DNA of 64,000 nucleotides from Clostridium beijerinckii HUN142 (GCF_000621745.1 NZ_JHXK01000009.1:124001-188000), one strand, 5' to 3'; shown: positions 1-9,040, counted from the stretch's first letter. The notes: generated from the letters alone by a model not told the origin. Translations and numbers: made by a program.

Positions 1-12
1 TCCTTTTAACAT
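1..12 (-). CDS. Start of an unidentified gene running off the left edge
   Basis: Only the first four codons (Met-Leu-Lys-Gly) lie inside the window. The ATG sits behind a strong AGGAGGAG ribosome binding site at about 17-24 on the minus strand. Its promoter carries the same AAACGTTT core found at the LacI gene's own promoter, so it is probably the regulator's target. The product cannot be judged from four codons. Confidence 0.6.
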
Positions 13-49
13 ATTAGCTCCTCCTAATTGTTTCACTTATTAACTTTAT

Positions 50-68
50 ATTATAGCGAAACGTTTTG
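50..68 (-). promoter_or_regulatory. Promoter with LacI-type operator for the gene at the left edge
   Basis: A TATAAT -10 box lies at 50-55 (minus strand). Just upstream, at 59-66, is AAACGTTT, the centre of a near-palindrome from 57 to 68. The same core occurs at 1137-1144 before the LacI-family gene. An operator in the -10/-35 spacer fits repression by steric block. That it binds the adjacent LacI protein is inferred. Confidence 0.6.
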
Positions 69-111
69 TTTTTTATTTAAAAATCATGTGTAATTTCTTA
101 CACACGTATTT

Positions 112-1125
112 TCACTTAACTTTTCCAATAGATTTAGTAACAATTAAATCTGATTTCAATCTATTTATTGATGGGAAATTGCTATTATCCCCACTCATTC
201 TTTTAAGTAATAATTTTGCTGTCGTTTCACCTATCTTTTCCATAGGTTGAACTACTACTGATAGCGGCGGATTCAATACCCTTATTAATTCCATATTATC
301 GAAACCTATTATCGATAAATCATCCGGTATATTAATCCCCATCTCATTTATTGCCATTACTGCACCTAATGTCATTTCATAATTAGTTACATAAACGGCA
401 GTTGGCGGATCATCCATGCTCAACAATTCCTTGAAAAGAGCATATCCACTATCCATCCTGTAATCTCCATATTTTATTAAATTCGAATCGATTTTAAATG
501 AATAATCTTCATGTACTCTATAATAACCTTTTAATCTTTGCTCAGCGGTATACATTTCTTGAGGTCCTACAATTACACCTACTCTTTTATGTCCCTTGGT
601 AAATAGAGTTTCTACTGCATTATATGATGAATTTAAATTATCCCCAAGTACCACATCACATTCTATATCTTTTAAAAGTCTATCAATAAGTATTACAGGT
701 ATTCCACTTTCTAATATATCACGTAACTCGTTTACTTCTTTCCCTGATGGTACTAAAACTATTGCATCTACTGACTTATTAACTAAGAATTCTAATTTCT
801 TCTTTTCTAAGTCATAATCTTGCTTATAGTCACATATTATAGTTCCGTAACCGTCTTTCAAAAGAACATCTTCTATTTTTGAAACAATTGATGTAAAAAA
901 CAGATTATTTAAATCTGGTAGAGCGATCCCTACTGTTCTAGTTTTATTAGTCTTTAATCCTCTTGCCATTTCATTAACTGTAAAATTTAATTCTTCAATG
1001 GCAGCTTGAATTATTTCTCTATTTTTATCTAAAACATTTCCACCATTTATGTATTTAGATATAGTTGCTATTGATAAGCCTGTTTTTCGAGCTACATCTT
1101 TAATTGTCGCACTTATTATAACCAC
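112..1125 (-). CDS. LacI-family transcriptional regulator
   Basis: Cytoplasmic sugar-responsive repressor or activator of about 337 aa, the usual LacI length. Residues about 6-55 form the helix-turn-helix and hinge (TIKDVARKTGLSIATISKYI). The remainder is a periplasmic-binding-protein-like sensor domain with GIALPDLNNLFF, VILIDRLL and LSIIGFDN, typical landmarks of the family. The start is awkward: the only canonical in-frame start is a GTG at 1125 that lies inside the GGGAGGTGG ribosome binding site, and no ATG, TTG or other GTG precedes the helix-turn-helix. Translation may begin at an ATA or ATT codon a few bases on. An operator-like palindrome overlaps the promoter, suggesting autoregulation. 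The effector sugar cannot be told from sequence. Confidence 0.9.
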   Translation of the reverse strand: MVIISATIKDVARKTGLSIATISKYINGGNVLDKNREIIQAAIEELNFTVNEMARGLKTNKTRTVGIALPDLNNLFFTSIVSKIEDVLLKDGYGTIICDYKQDYDLEKKKLEFLVNKSVDAIVLVPSGKEVNELRDILESGIPVILIDRLLKDIECDVVLGDNLNSSYNAVETLFTKGHKRVGVIVGPQEMYTAEQRLKGYYRVHEDYSFKIDSNLIKYGDYRMDSGYALFKELLSMDDPPTAVYVTNYEMTLGAVMAINEMGINIPDDLSIIGFDNMELIRVLNPPLSVVVQPMEKIGETTAKLLLKRMSGDNSNFPSINRLKSDLIVTKSIGKVK

Positions 1126-1134
1126 CTCCCTAAG

Positions 1135-1184
1135 TGAAACGTTTAGCTTAATTCAATATTATATCTTTCTATTTTATTTGTCAA
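1135..1184 (-). promoter_or_regulatory. lacI promoter with overlapping operator
   Basis: On the minus strand TTGACA (1179-1184) is followed by TATAAT (1158-1163, 15-nt spacer) or TAATAT (1156-1161, 17-nt spacer). An imperfect palindrome centred on AAACGTTT (1137-1144), with outer arms TAAG and CTTA, lies at or just after the start site. This matches the core at 59-66, so autoregulation is likely. Confidence 0.65.
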
Positions 1185-1276
1185 TAGATAATGTCTAATT
1201 TTACTAAACAAATTAGTAATAATTTGTTTTCTTATATTATTAATTAATTAAAAATATCTAAGCCAGTGCTCAAATT

Positions 1277-1374
1277 GAGGAATGCACTAAAAACCTATAT
1301 CACTTTAGAGTTTTCATATTTCATTTTATTATCACTAAAATTACTGCCTAGTCTTGCCCTTTTTAGCATTCCTC
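1277..1374. repeat. Long-loop inverted repeat in the 1126-1488 intergenic region
   Basis: GAGGAATGC (1277-1285) recurs in inverted form as GCATTCCTC (1366-1374). The flanks ACTAAAA and TTTTA extend the pairing with a small bulge, and about 80 nt lie between the arms. There is no U-tract, so it is not an evident terminator. Nothing else but the lacI promoter was seen in this gap. Confidence 0.45.
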
Positions 1375-1488
1375 TTTTGGGTTTATCCTATCTTTTTATT
1401 GTATACTTCTATTTTCTTAACTCCTCATTAAGTAATTAAAATATTAATTACCAAAGTTGGATAATACGTTTAGCTTTGTACACTAACA

Positions 1489-3954
1489 CTAATGTTTAAT
1501 GTTCTTACTTATAATCTCCATAAAAGTTTCTGGGGGTACTACTCTTACGCTTTTGTTTTCTTTTAGCATGTTTGTAACTTTCTCTACATTACTTGTCTCT
1601 TTTGTCCATACATGAACATAAACAAATGTGTATGCTTCTGGATTATGGACATCTGTTTGTCCTAAACTAACTCTATCATTTATCTTTTTTACTAACTCTT
1701 CTTCGTCTTCAAGTGAATTCCAAAGTAGATCTCTGCAAGACACTAATGGTTTATTATTAGACCATAAAATTTCTCCTTTATAATTATCGTGTCTATGATA
1801 ATCAAGATAAAATAAACCTTTGATATTTGATTTTTTAGTAAACTCATTCCATAGCTCAACATCATGAAAGGCGGAATCATCTATTATTGATACGTAATTT
1901 TCATTTACTCTTTTCATATAACTATTTAATGATTCAACATATGAACTTAATTTATTACGTGGGAATTTGCTTGGATATATGTATCCATTTCCTGATGGAG
2001 CCACGATAAAATTATTCCTTGGATTTTCATTGCTTACGCTTTTATAATATAAATCAAACACAGTAGGGCTTAAATAATATAACGCTGGAGTCATAGACCA
2101 ACCTAAAGAAAGTTTGTCTCTATTTTCATAACCAAACCACTTAGGCGAACCATAATTAGTTCCAAGATTCCACTGCTGATTATCTCCATCTGACATTATA
2201 AAAGTAACATAGTGAACATTTTCTTCTTTAGGAACTGTTAATGAAGTTTTTTTAGTAATGCCAGGTTTAGGAAAAGCACTCAATGTAGTTAAATTATAGG
2301 ACCAATCTGCTGCAACCATGCTCACACCATGTTTTGACGCTGTACTCACGTTAATAAACTCATCTGGACCCCAGCCTAAACATGTTGGGTTACTATCCAT
2401 AGACGAAAATACCTTATCTCTAAGAGCTGTTTTATCTACACTTCCTTCGTAAAATATTAAAGATTTAGTCATTATGGCATAGTCCCTTAATGCATCAATT
2501 CTATCAGGAGAAAGCTCCATTACCATGGAATGATTTAGCCCTTTATTCCACAAATTATCATAGGCCCAATTTTCATCTGTACTTCTGCAATCTCCTTTAC
2601 TTTCTATACCAAGTTCCTTTATTTTAGGTTCTAGCTTTTCATCAATAACTATAGCGTTTTTAAGGCCTGCTAAGGAACAAGCATTATTTATTGAAGGATC
2701 TTTAGCTTCACCATTATAAAGCACGTACCCTTTTATATAGTCTTTATATATTTTTATTAGCTCCCAAGGATCTGATATCATTTCATAAGGTACATTATGA
2801 TTACTTTTTAAATCTTCCAACCATATTTTATAATCAGGCTGAGAAGAATTAAGTGTATATATTTGAAAAGAACAATGATTATTAACTAGCCCCTGAAGGC
2901 TAGTTATCATTGTTCTTTCACCAGGTGTCATCGAATCTAAAGAAATCGCATATAAAGATTTAGGAATTATATTATTTTTCATATAAACAGAATTTACATT
3001 TGATACCTTGATAGCATTAGATTTATCTGTTTCATCTATACTCGAAGCTTTACTATTCCACTCACTCCATTTAGTATCAAATGAGTCTCCGTTAGCTTTG
3101 CAATAATCATAGAATTTATTTAAGAATCCCATTCTTTCATTATTATAAAAAGACTTCAATGTAGTATCCTCAAAATTTGCTAATACCAATTGTCTTTTAA
3201 TTATGCCATCAGCATTGACATCTTTATAATTATTAATCATGTCGTACATTATCATGAAAGTAGATGTTCTTCCTATACCCTCTTTGCAATGAAAGTGAAG
3301 CCAAGAATCTTTTGGTTTATTTTTTATGAATTCCATAAAATAATCAACCATATCATCGGTAGGTATTCCACCATCTCTAACTGTTACTCTTTCATATCCT
3401 AAATTTTTTGATTTAGTAAGTTCTTCTTCGCTTTGAACTGTTTTAACATCCATAGTTTGTTTAGAATTATTATAAAAAGTTATAGGTTCATTTAATTTGA
3501 TACTTTTTAAATCCTCTTTTTCCTTAGCTATAACTTGATCTCTTGTAAGTCCCACATTAGCATTATTCTTTGCATCTGCCCAGCTAACTGAGAACCCATT
3601 TATGAATCCGTGACACTCTTGTCTTAAATCTATTACTGTGGTAGGGAGAGAAGTATCAATTGCCTTTATTAAAAGATCTATATTATTCCCTGAAAATTGT
3701 TGACTGCCAGAAATATTCAGCTTATCTAGCCCCTTAAGATCTAAATCTTTATTGTCCTTTATAACTGCTAAATCAGTAGTTTTTCGGAAATGCTTTGGTA
3801 AAACACTATTATAATTAACTGAGTCCAGAATTAGATGTACGCCATTATCCTTATCCGATGACACTTCAGCTATTGCATTGTTATTCACTGCAAATGAAAA
3901 AATACTGACTATCAGCAGCATTAAAATTGTAATCTTTTTAAAATTTTTCTTCAT
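1489..3954 (-). CDS. Secreted cysteine phytase (PTP-like) fused to a GxGYxYP putative glycoside hydrolase
   Basis: An 821-aa exported protein with a signal peptide at about 1-29 (lysines, hydrophobic core, AIAE). Residues 40-290 resemble PTP-like inositol-phosphate phosphatases: the P-loop is HCKEGIGRT at 222-230 (nucleophile C223, R229), and RDGGIP near 194 is a plausible general-acid loop. Residues about 320-821 match GxGYxYP-type proteins, with SDGDNQQW near 588 and the diagnostic GNGYIYP at 655-661. The family knowledge suggests release of phosphate from phytate or another inositol phosphate, while the second half is only a putative glycosidase. It is monocistronic with a clear RBS. Joining both activities in one secreted chain is unusual and points to a phosphorylated glycan or glyco-inositol substrate (inference). 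Confidence 0.8.
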   Translation of the reverse strand: MKKNFKKITILMLLIVSIFSFAVNNNAIAEVSSDKDNGVHLILDSVNYNSVLPKHFRKTTDLAVIKDNKDLDLKGLDKLNISGSQQFSGNNIDLLIKAIDTSLPTTVIDLRQECHGFINGFSVSWADAKNNANVGLTRDQVIAKEKEDLKSIKLNEPITFYNNSKQTMDVKTVQSEEELTKSKNLGYERVTVRDGGIPTDDMVDYFMEFIKNKPKDSWLHFHCKEGIGRTSTFMIMYDMINNYKDVNADGIIKRQLVLANFEDTTLKSFYNNERMGFLNKFYDYCKANGDSFDTKWSEWNSKASSIDETDKSNAIKVSNVNSVYMKNNIIPKSLYAISLDSMTPGERTMITSLQGLVNNHCSFQIYTLNSSQPDYKIWLEDLKSNHNVPYEMISDPWELIKIYKDYIKGYVLYNGEAKDPSINNACSLAGLKNAIVIDEKLEPKIKELGIESKGDCRSTDENWAYDNLWNKGLNHSMVMELSPDRIDALRDYAIMTKSLIFYEGSVDKTALRDKVFSSMDSNPTCLGWGPDEFINVSTASKHGVSMVAADWSYNLTTLSAFPKPGITKKTSLTVPKEENVHYVTFIMSDGDNQQWNLGTNYGSPKWFGYENRDKLSLGWSMTPALYYLSPTVFDLYYKSVSNENPRNNFIVAPSGNGYIYPSKFPRNKLSSYVESLNSYMKRVNENYVSIIDDSAFHDVELWNEFTKKSNIKGLFYLDYHRHDNYKGEILWSNNKPLVSCRDLLWNSLEDEEELVKKINDRVSLGQTDVHNPEAYTFVYVHVWTKETSNVEKVTNMLKENKSVRVVPPETFMEIISKNIKH

Positions 3955-4427
3955 GTTGTTCCTCCTATTTTTAGATAATCATTAGTTATAATGATAGTAT
4001 CCGATAAGAGAATAACTTTTATTCAAAATAATAATTTAAAGTTATATAAATAAAGAATTTCATATATTTCATCTTGTATTCCAAACCATATGACAATGCT
4101 ATATTTACTTTACCTTTATTTATCAAAAATCAATACATTATAAAGTTTATTGTCTTTTTACATATTTTTCATCCTTCCTACAGTATAAGATATTAAATCT
4201 ACAATATTCATATTTTATATAACAAATGGAATTTTATGCCACACCCAAGTATATCTATAAATTATAGCCATTTTATTTATAGAATTTATTTTTTTCAAAG
4301 CATAAATCTATCCGAAGTCTAGTTGCTGTAAAACTATAACTTCTTTAAACAATATCTAGCAGTAGCACATCCTAGATTATTTAATTAAACCAAAATTCCA
4401 TAAAGTATAAGGAGGATGAGAACTAAT
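3955..4427. other. Divergent intergenic region, no gene seen
   Basis: This 473-nt AT-rich stretch separates the minus-strand phytase gene from the plus-strand amidase gene and must hold both promoters. No convincing consensus promoter, repeat or reading frame was recognised. Confidence 0.5.
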
Positions 4428-5420
4428 ATGTGCACAGCAATAACGCTACAATCTAAAAAGATGGAGAATTTTTTTGGAAGAACTATGGATTTTTCTTATG
4501 ATATTGAGCCAGAACTTTATGTCGTACCCAAATATTATCTCTGGAATAATGCTCTTAGTATGAATAAAATTTGCGATCACTATAGCTTTATAGGCATTGG
4601 ACAAGAAGCAGGTGGAATGCTTGGTTTCTTTGATGGGGTAAACGAAAAAGGATTTGCGGCTGCAGCATTATATTTTGCAGGTTATGCTAAATACAAAACT
4701 CATAAGGATTCTATTAGCAGAGAAGCTGTTTCTTCCTTAGATTTTCTTCATTATATTTTAGGAAGATGTGAATCAGTAAAAGATCTTAAAGAAATATTAA
4801 TGGAGATAGATATTGTAGGTCTTGAAGATCCTGTAACGCAAACAGTCGCGCCTTTACATTGGATTGCTACAGATAAATGCGGAGAATGTGTCGTCATTGA
4901 ACAAACAGAAAGAGGTCTAACTTTATACAAAAATTCAATTGGAGTTATGGCCAATAGTCCTGATCTTCAGTGGAACATGACTAATTTACGAAATTACATG
5001 AATGTGTCTCCAACTCAGACTAGTGATGCATGCTGGGGTAACATTCATTTAAGGCCATTTGGTCAGGCTGGAGGAACTATGCAGTTACCTGGTGGCTACA
5101 CATCTCCAGAACGATTTGTAAGAACAGCATATCAAAAAACACATATTAAAACACCTAGTGACAGTTTAGAAGCAATAAACACATGCTTTCATATTATGGA
5201 AAGTGTTACTATTCCAAAAGGAATAGTAATAACAAATAGAGATACTTATGATTATACAAAATACACTGCCTTTGTTAATACAAATACTTGTGAATATTTC
5301 TTTAAAACTTACGATAATCCTAATATTGCAAGGGCAAGCCTTTGTGATAACTATAAAGAGAGTACTGAGCTAATCTCTCTAGGAAAGTTAAGTAAACCAA
5401 TTAAATTTGAGAAAATATAA
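4428..5420 (+). CDS. Choloylglycine hydrolase / penicillin V acylase family amidase
   Basis: Linear-amide C-N hydrolase of the Ntn superfamily, 330 aa. The start is placed at 4428 rather than at an ATG 12 nt earlier because the nucleophilic Cys must follow the initiator Met (MCTAITL) and become N-terminal after Met removal. Counting from there, C2, R18 (GRTMDFSYD), D21, N176 and R229 fall almost exactly where bile salt hydrolases and penicillin acylases have their catalytic set. Substrates in the family are conjugated bile salts, penicillin V or N-acyl homoserine lactones, and sequence alone does not choose between them. No signal peptide, so it is cytoplasmic. It is followed by a strong bidirectional terminator. 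Confidence 0.88.
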   Translation: MCTAITLQSKKMENFFGRTMDFSYDIEPELYVVPKYYLWNNALSMNKICDHYSFIGIGQEAGGMLGFFDGVNEKGFAAAALYFAGYAKYKTHKDSISREAVSSLDFLHYILGRCESVKDLKEILMEIDIVGLEDPVTQTVAPLHWIATDKCGECVVIEQTERGLTLYKNSIGVMANSPDLQWNMTNLRNYMNVSPTQTSDACWGNIHLRPFGQAGGTMQLPGGYTSPERFVRTAYQKTHIKTPSDSLEAINTCFHIMESVTIPKGIVITNRDTYDYTKYTAFVNTNTCEYFFKTYDNPNIARASLCDNYKESTELISLGKLSKPIKFEKI

Positions 5421-5476
5421 AACTATTTTCATTATACTTTGTGAAGTCTTTGCCTTCATTGGCAGTTTCTAAAGAA

Positions 5477-5514
5477 TAAAAAAGTTCACCATAAAACAAT
5501 GATGAACTTTTTTT
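5477..5514. terminator. Bidirectional intrinsic terminator
   Basis: AAAGTTCA (5481-5488) pairs with TGAACTTT (5503-5510), with A-run before and T-run after. It can end both the amidase transcript (+) and the anti-sigma operon (-). Confidence 0.85.
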
Positions 5515-5607
5515 GAGTGCCTATTATACTCTACTATTAATTTATTTTTACTATCTTTAAATCTAATTATATCTCAGTCAAACTATTTTTTATAAGAAAA
5601 AGTATAT

Positions 5608-6726
5608 CTATTTTTTTAGTTCAATTACTATATCATCTAATACAAATTCATTATTTTTAGGATGATTTTCATCTATAGTAGGGCTTGTATCAACTGCTTT
5701 TCCCGCTCCATTACCTGATTCTTGATGTACATTATTTGATAAATGTACTTTAGGTGTTATTATTATTTTTGTTGCATTTGGATCTAGCTTGCCAAAGTTT
5801 GACATAGATATCCCATCATATCTTCCTTTAATACCTTCATTAGTTGAAACGCTTGTTGCTGTATAGACATTTCCCAAATCATCTTTTACTTCTTCTATCG
5901 GAATGTCAGCAACAAAATATTTATCTTGTAACTCTTTTGAAATTTTTTGAGAATAGTTTAAGGTAAATGATACTGGTGTCTTTGAAATACTCTCTATATT
6001 CAATTGAGCTCCATTTTTTTCAGTTGTCTTATTTACCATTTGTTTAATATTATCTAATGCCTGCAAATTAATTTTAAACTTCCAATTTCCCTTTATTTCT
6101 TTAGAATTTTCAAAGCTCATATCGCCTATATCTGTGAAATTTAATTCAAAGTTTATTGCTTTCCTTTCTTCATTTATAGTAATAGTTTCTTCACCTACAT
6201 AAGTATTCTCAGCAACCCTTTTTACTCCAGAACTTCCTCCTGTCCCGCCATTATAATCTTTTATAGTAATCCTTGGTCCATTCATATTAAAAAATGGATT
6301 ATCGCCTAAATCTTTATCACTTGTTATTTCATAGGTATAAGTTAAAGTTTTTCCATCAAATATTGCGTCTTTTATTGTGACTTTAATACCATTACTTTCT
6401 TGTGTAGCCCCTACCACATCTGCATATTCTCTATATTTATCATATGCACCAGTTCTACCATTATCTATAAACCTAAATATATCTCCAACTATAGGAATTT
6501 CTGCTGAATAAGATGGATAAGCTACTCCCAAAGTTCCTACACCTCCAATTAACAAACAACATAAAACTGCTACAGCTATTCCCTTATTTTTATAGGATTT
6601 ATTTTTATTTATAGAATTCTTTAAATACTTTTTTACCTTTGCTTTTTCAATATCAGTTGCTTCTATTATCTCCATTTCATCTTCATCTATTTCTATATCA
6701 TTTAGAATTTCATAAATATCTTTCAT
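5608..6726 (-). CDS. DUF4179 membrane protein, probable anti-sigma factor
   Basis: A 372-aa single-pass membrane protein. An acidic cytoplasmic N-terminus (1-48) precedes one transmembrane helix at about 49-70 (IAVAVLCCLLIGGVGTLGVA). The signature YPSYSAEIPIVGDIFRFID and a long extracytoplasmic beta-rich domain follow. This layout is that of DUF4179 proteins, which are encoded after ECF-type sigma factors and are thought to hold them inactive at the membrane. The gene begins two bases after the sigma stop codon and has its own GGAGG site, so both are made from one mRNA. The sensed signal is unknown. Confidence 0.8.
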   Translation of the reverse strand: MKDIYEILNDIEIDEDEMEIIEATDIEKAKVKKYLKNSINKNKSYKNKGIAVAVLCCLLIGGVGTLGVAYPSYSAEIPIVGDIFRFIDNGRTGAYDKYREYADVVGATQESNGIKVTIKDAIFDGKTLTYTYEITSDKDLGDNPFFNMNGPRITIKDYNGGTGGSSGVKRVAENTYVGEETITINEERKAINFELNFTDIGDMSFENSKEIKGNWKFKINLQALDNIKQMVNKTTEKNGAQLNIESISKTPVSFTLNYSQKISKELQDKYFVADIPIEEVKDDLGNVYTATSVSTNEGIKGRYDGISMSNFGKLDPNATKIIITPKVHLSNNVHQESGNGAGKAVDTSPTIDENHPKNNEFVLDDIVIELKK

Positions 6727-6727
6727 A

Positions 6728-7273
6728 TTATACTACCTCCAAATTTAACCTAAGTTTTTTCTTACCTCTATAAACTCTATTGTCTAATGCAGCTCTGGTA
6801 AGTCCAAATTTTCTAGCAATATCCTCAGACTTTTCCCCTAGAAAGAACTTCATAATAAATATGTCCCTATCCATAGGCTCAAGAGTGTTAATTAAATTTA
6901 TCAATTCATTTCTTTCTTCTAGCTTAATAATTTCTTCTTCCACTAATTCATTTGTGCTTATTTCCTTATCCTCTATGCTTACATTCAGATTCTTAACTTC
7001 TTTCCTGTAATAATCAATAGCCTTAAATCTTGCTATCTTAAATATCCATTTCTTGAAATCAACTTCTTCACCTGTAAATTTATCTGAATTATTCCATACT
7101 GAAAGAAACACATCATTTATACACTCCTCAATAATTCCATCCTTATTAAGTGGCGAAAGTATTTTGTATACTGCTGACTTAACTAATACTAAATATTTAT
7201 CTACTATAAATTCTAGTGCATCTTCTTTCCTCTTTTTCAGCCTACTGATATAATTTTTTTCGGTACACCTCAT
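6728..7273 (-). CDS. ECF-type RNA polymerase sigma factor
   Basis: Sigma-70 family protein of 181 aa. Region 2 spans about 15-90 (EECINDVFLSVWNNSDKF, WIFKIARFKAIDYYRK) and region 4 about 120-175 (LEPMDRDIFIMKFFLGEKSEDIARKFGLTRAALDNRVYRGKKKLR), the normal two-domain ECF form. It is followed at once by the DUF4179 membrane protein, its likely anti-sigma partner. ECF pairs of this kind usually control their own operon and a small envelope-stress regulon. The target promoters cannot be named from this window. Confidence 0.9.
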   Translation of the reverse strand: MRCTEKNYISRLKKRKEDALEFIVDKYLVLVKSAVYKILSPLNKDGIIEECINDVFLSVWNNSDKFTGEEVDFKKWIFKIARFKAIDYYRKEVKNLNVSIEDKEISTNELVEEEIIKLEERNELINLINTLEPMDRDIFIMKFFLGEKSEDIARKFGLTRAALDNRVYRGKKKLRLNLEVV

Positions 7274-7766
7274 TGAAATTTCTCCAATCCATTTTTTTCG
7301 TAAAAGCTCTTACACTTTATATAACGTAAATAAAAATGTTTTCTCTCATTTTATTTTTATTTGTTCTACATATTTCTATTTTATTACTATATAAAGATTT
7401 TCACATTCATTAAATTTATTAAACCTCTTCGTGTTAAATCAAATTAAGGACTCATAGTAAAATGGGGCTGCCTTCTCTGAATCTAAGAAATACTTTTTAC
7501 CTAATTGACTTTCCTTTAATATATAAATTTTAAATAAGGCAATTCATTTTTTATAAAATCATTTAGTTTATAGTTCTTGCTTATCCGCTAAGACCTAATG
7601 AATTAAACCTTTTAGAATTCATATAGATGAACCATAAAATTTTCTTTGTGTCTTTACTTCAACTGTTTTGATTATTTACTACTTAAAAAATTTTAGGATA
7701 CTTATGTAATCTATGGAATTAATGCGTATATCATATACGAAAATAAAATGAAGGAGGTAAAAATAT
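7274..7766. other. Intergenic region, no gene seen
   Basis: The stretch holds the divergent promoters of the sigma operon (-) and the DUF1659 gene (+). A short palindrome, GTATATCATATAC, sits about 30 nt before the DUF1659 start and could be an operator. No reading frame of note was seen. Confidence 0.45.
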
Positions 7767-7991
7767 ATGGCTGTAACTAAAACTATTGACTCTGTTTCTC
7801 TTAGTATTGAAGTTCAAAAAGGAGTAGATAAAGCTGGAGATCCAATTTATACTAAGAAAACTTTCTCAAGCATGAAAACAGATGCAACACCTGAAAATAT
7901 CTATGCTGTTGCTGATGCAATTAAAGCTGTTATGGAAGCTAATACTAGGGACTACTTTATAAATGAATCTTCTAGTTTAGCAAATGCTTAA
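7767..7991 (+). CDS. DUF1659 domain protein
   Basis: A 74-aa soluble protein without signal peptide or membrane segment, starting MAVTKTIDSVSLSIEVQKG behind a perfect AAGGAGG site. It resembles DUF1659 small proteins, which in Firmicutes are regularly encoded just before a DUF2922 protein, as here (8110). Function is unknown. Two stem-loops lie between the two genes and may set relative transcript levels. Confidence 0.75.
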   Translation: MAVTKTIDSVSLSIEVQKGVDKAGDPIYTKKTFSSMKTDATPENIYAVADAIKAVMEANTRDYFINESSSLANA

Positions 7992-8010
7992 GCAGATAAG
8001 CGAGATAAGT

Positions 8011-8070
8011 GAGAGTCCAAATCTATGATTTGGTTTCTCGAACTTAGTTAAATCATGTATATGATTTAAC
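8011..8070 (+). repeat. Two tandem stem-loops between the DUF1659 and DUF2922 genes
   Basis: CCAAATC (8017-8023) pairs with GATTTGG (8027-8033), flanked by GAGA and TCTC. GTTAAATCAT (8047-8056) pairs with ATGATTTAAC (8061-8070). Neither has a U-tract, so they look like RNA processing or stability elements within an operon rather than terminators. Confidence 0.6.
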
Positions 8071-8109
8071 TTCCTTAACTCTAATCTAAACAGAAAGGTG
8101 GTGAATTAA

Positions 8110-8328
8110 ATGGAATATTCTTTATCTATGACTTTTTTAACTGCGGCTGGTGAAAAAAGTACTTTAAGTGTTTCTGGTGCTAAACCTACTCTTACAAAAG
8201 ACGAGATTAATGCACTTATGGATACTGTAATTGCTAAAAATGTTTTCAAAACTAATTCTGGTGATTTAGTTAAGAAATCTGGTGCTCAAGTTACTCAAAG
8301 ACAAGTTACTAAATTTGATGTAGCTTAA
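8110..8328 (+). CDS. DUF2922 domain protein
   Basis: A 72-aa soluble protein (MEYSLSMTFLTAAGEKSTLS, then TKDEINALMDTVIAKNVF). It fits the DUF2922 family, which accompanies DUF1659 in many clostridia and bacilli. The RBS AAAGGTGG is well placed. Family function is unknown, and the constant pairing suggests a joint role. A strong terminator follows at 8343. Confidence 0.75.
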   Translation: MEYSLSMTFLTAAGEKSTLSVSGAKPTLTKDEINALMDTVIAKNVFKTNSGDLVKKSGAQVTQRQVTKFDVA

Positions 8329-8342
8329 GTTTTAAGTAACCT

Positions 8343-8384
8343 AAAAAAGGAAGCTTGTCTCACTGTGGATAAGCTTCCTTTTTT
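8343..8384 (+). terminator. Intrinsic terminator of the DUF1659-DUF2922 operon
   Basis: AAAAAAGGAAGCTT (8343-8356) pairs with AAGCTTCCTTTTTT (8371-8384), a near-perfect 14-bp stem ending in a U-tract. Confidence 0.92.
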
Positions 8385-8594
8385 ATTATCTTCATTATCT
8401 AATGATTCGATTATTCAAGTTAATACCTTATAAAATTCTATGCTTAAGGTTTCTAGGCTCCTGATGATTCAAATTTTCCCAAGATTCTATAAATGCATCT
8501 TTCTCTGGTAACACTCATTTTTACATTTTAAATAGTAAACTACCAATCTTGTCTTATCCCCTCTTCAGGTTTAATTTTTATTTTTAATATTTCA

Positions 8595-8623
8595 GAATAT
8601 ATTCTCATCACTTTCACATAATA
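8595..8623 (+). promoter_or_regulatory. Sigma-G-like (forespore) promoter
   Basis: GAATA (8595-8599) and CATAATA (8617-8623), 17 nt apart, resemble the sigma-G consensus (G-A/C-ATA, about 18 nt, CATnnTA). The same two boxes with the same spacing occur before the paralogue at 62913. The gene lies about 50 nt downstream. Confidence 0.5.
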
Positions 8624-8675
8624 AAATTAAGTTTTTAATTACATAATATTTTAATTTAGAAAGGTGATTAATCTA

Positions 8676-8990
8676 ATGAAAAAATATATGCTTGCATTTT
8701 TAATTTTTTTACTACTAATCTTTCATATGCTTACAATCCCTGTTGGAGCTGAACCCAAAACCTTAAATCAAGGATTCTATAAAGTTGAAGATTTAAACTT
8801 ATCTAAAGGTGTTCACACTGTACAAAATGCTTCACCTACTGATTATGCCTTTATTGCTATTTTTGATTCCAATCAACTCACTAGACAATATATGAGGTTA
8901 GACCCACAATCAGCCAAATATACTTTAATACCTTTAGAAACGGGATTTGACATAATTGTCTCTAGTAAAAGCGGCATTATTATAAATTAG
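8676..8990 (+). CDS. Small secreted protein, paralogue 1 of 3
   Basis: A 104-aa protein with a signal peptide at about 1-24 (KKY, a hydrophobic stretch, VGAEP) and a mature domain of about 80 aa. Shared family features are K-(T/I)-L-x-x-G-(F/I)-Y near the mature N-terminus, D-x-N-L-S, T-V-Q-N, and a closing beta-rich segment ending in I-I-V. Closest in the window are 9041 (38 nt downstream, probably the same mRNA) and 62913. I recognise no named domain. ATG 8676 is preferred over a GTG at 8664 that overlaps the AAGGTG ribosome site. The promoter upstream looks like a sigma-G promoter, so a spore-related role is inferred. Confidence 0.75.
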   Translation: MKKYMLAFLIFLLLIFHMLTIPVGAEPKTLNQGFYKVEDLNLSKGVHTVQNASPTDYAFIAIFDSNQLTRQYMRLDPQSAKYTLIPLETGFDIIVSSKSGIIIN

Positions 8991-9040
8991 AAAAAATACC
9001 AATTTCATTTGTTATATAAAAATAAAAGGTGGTCATATTC

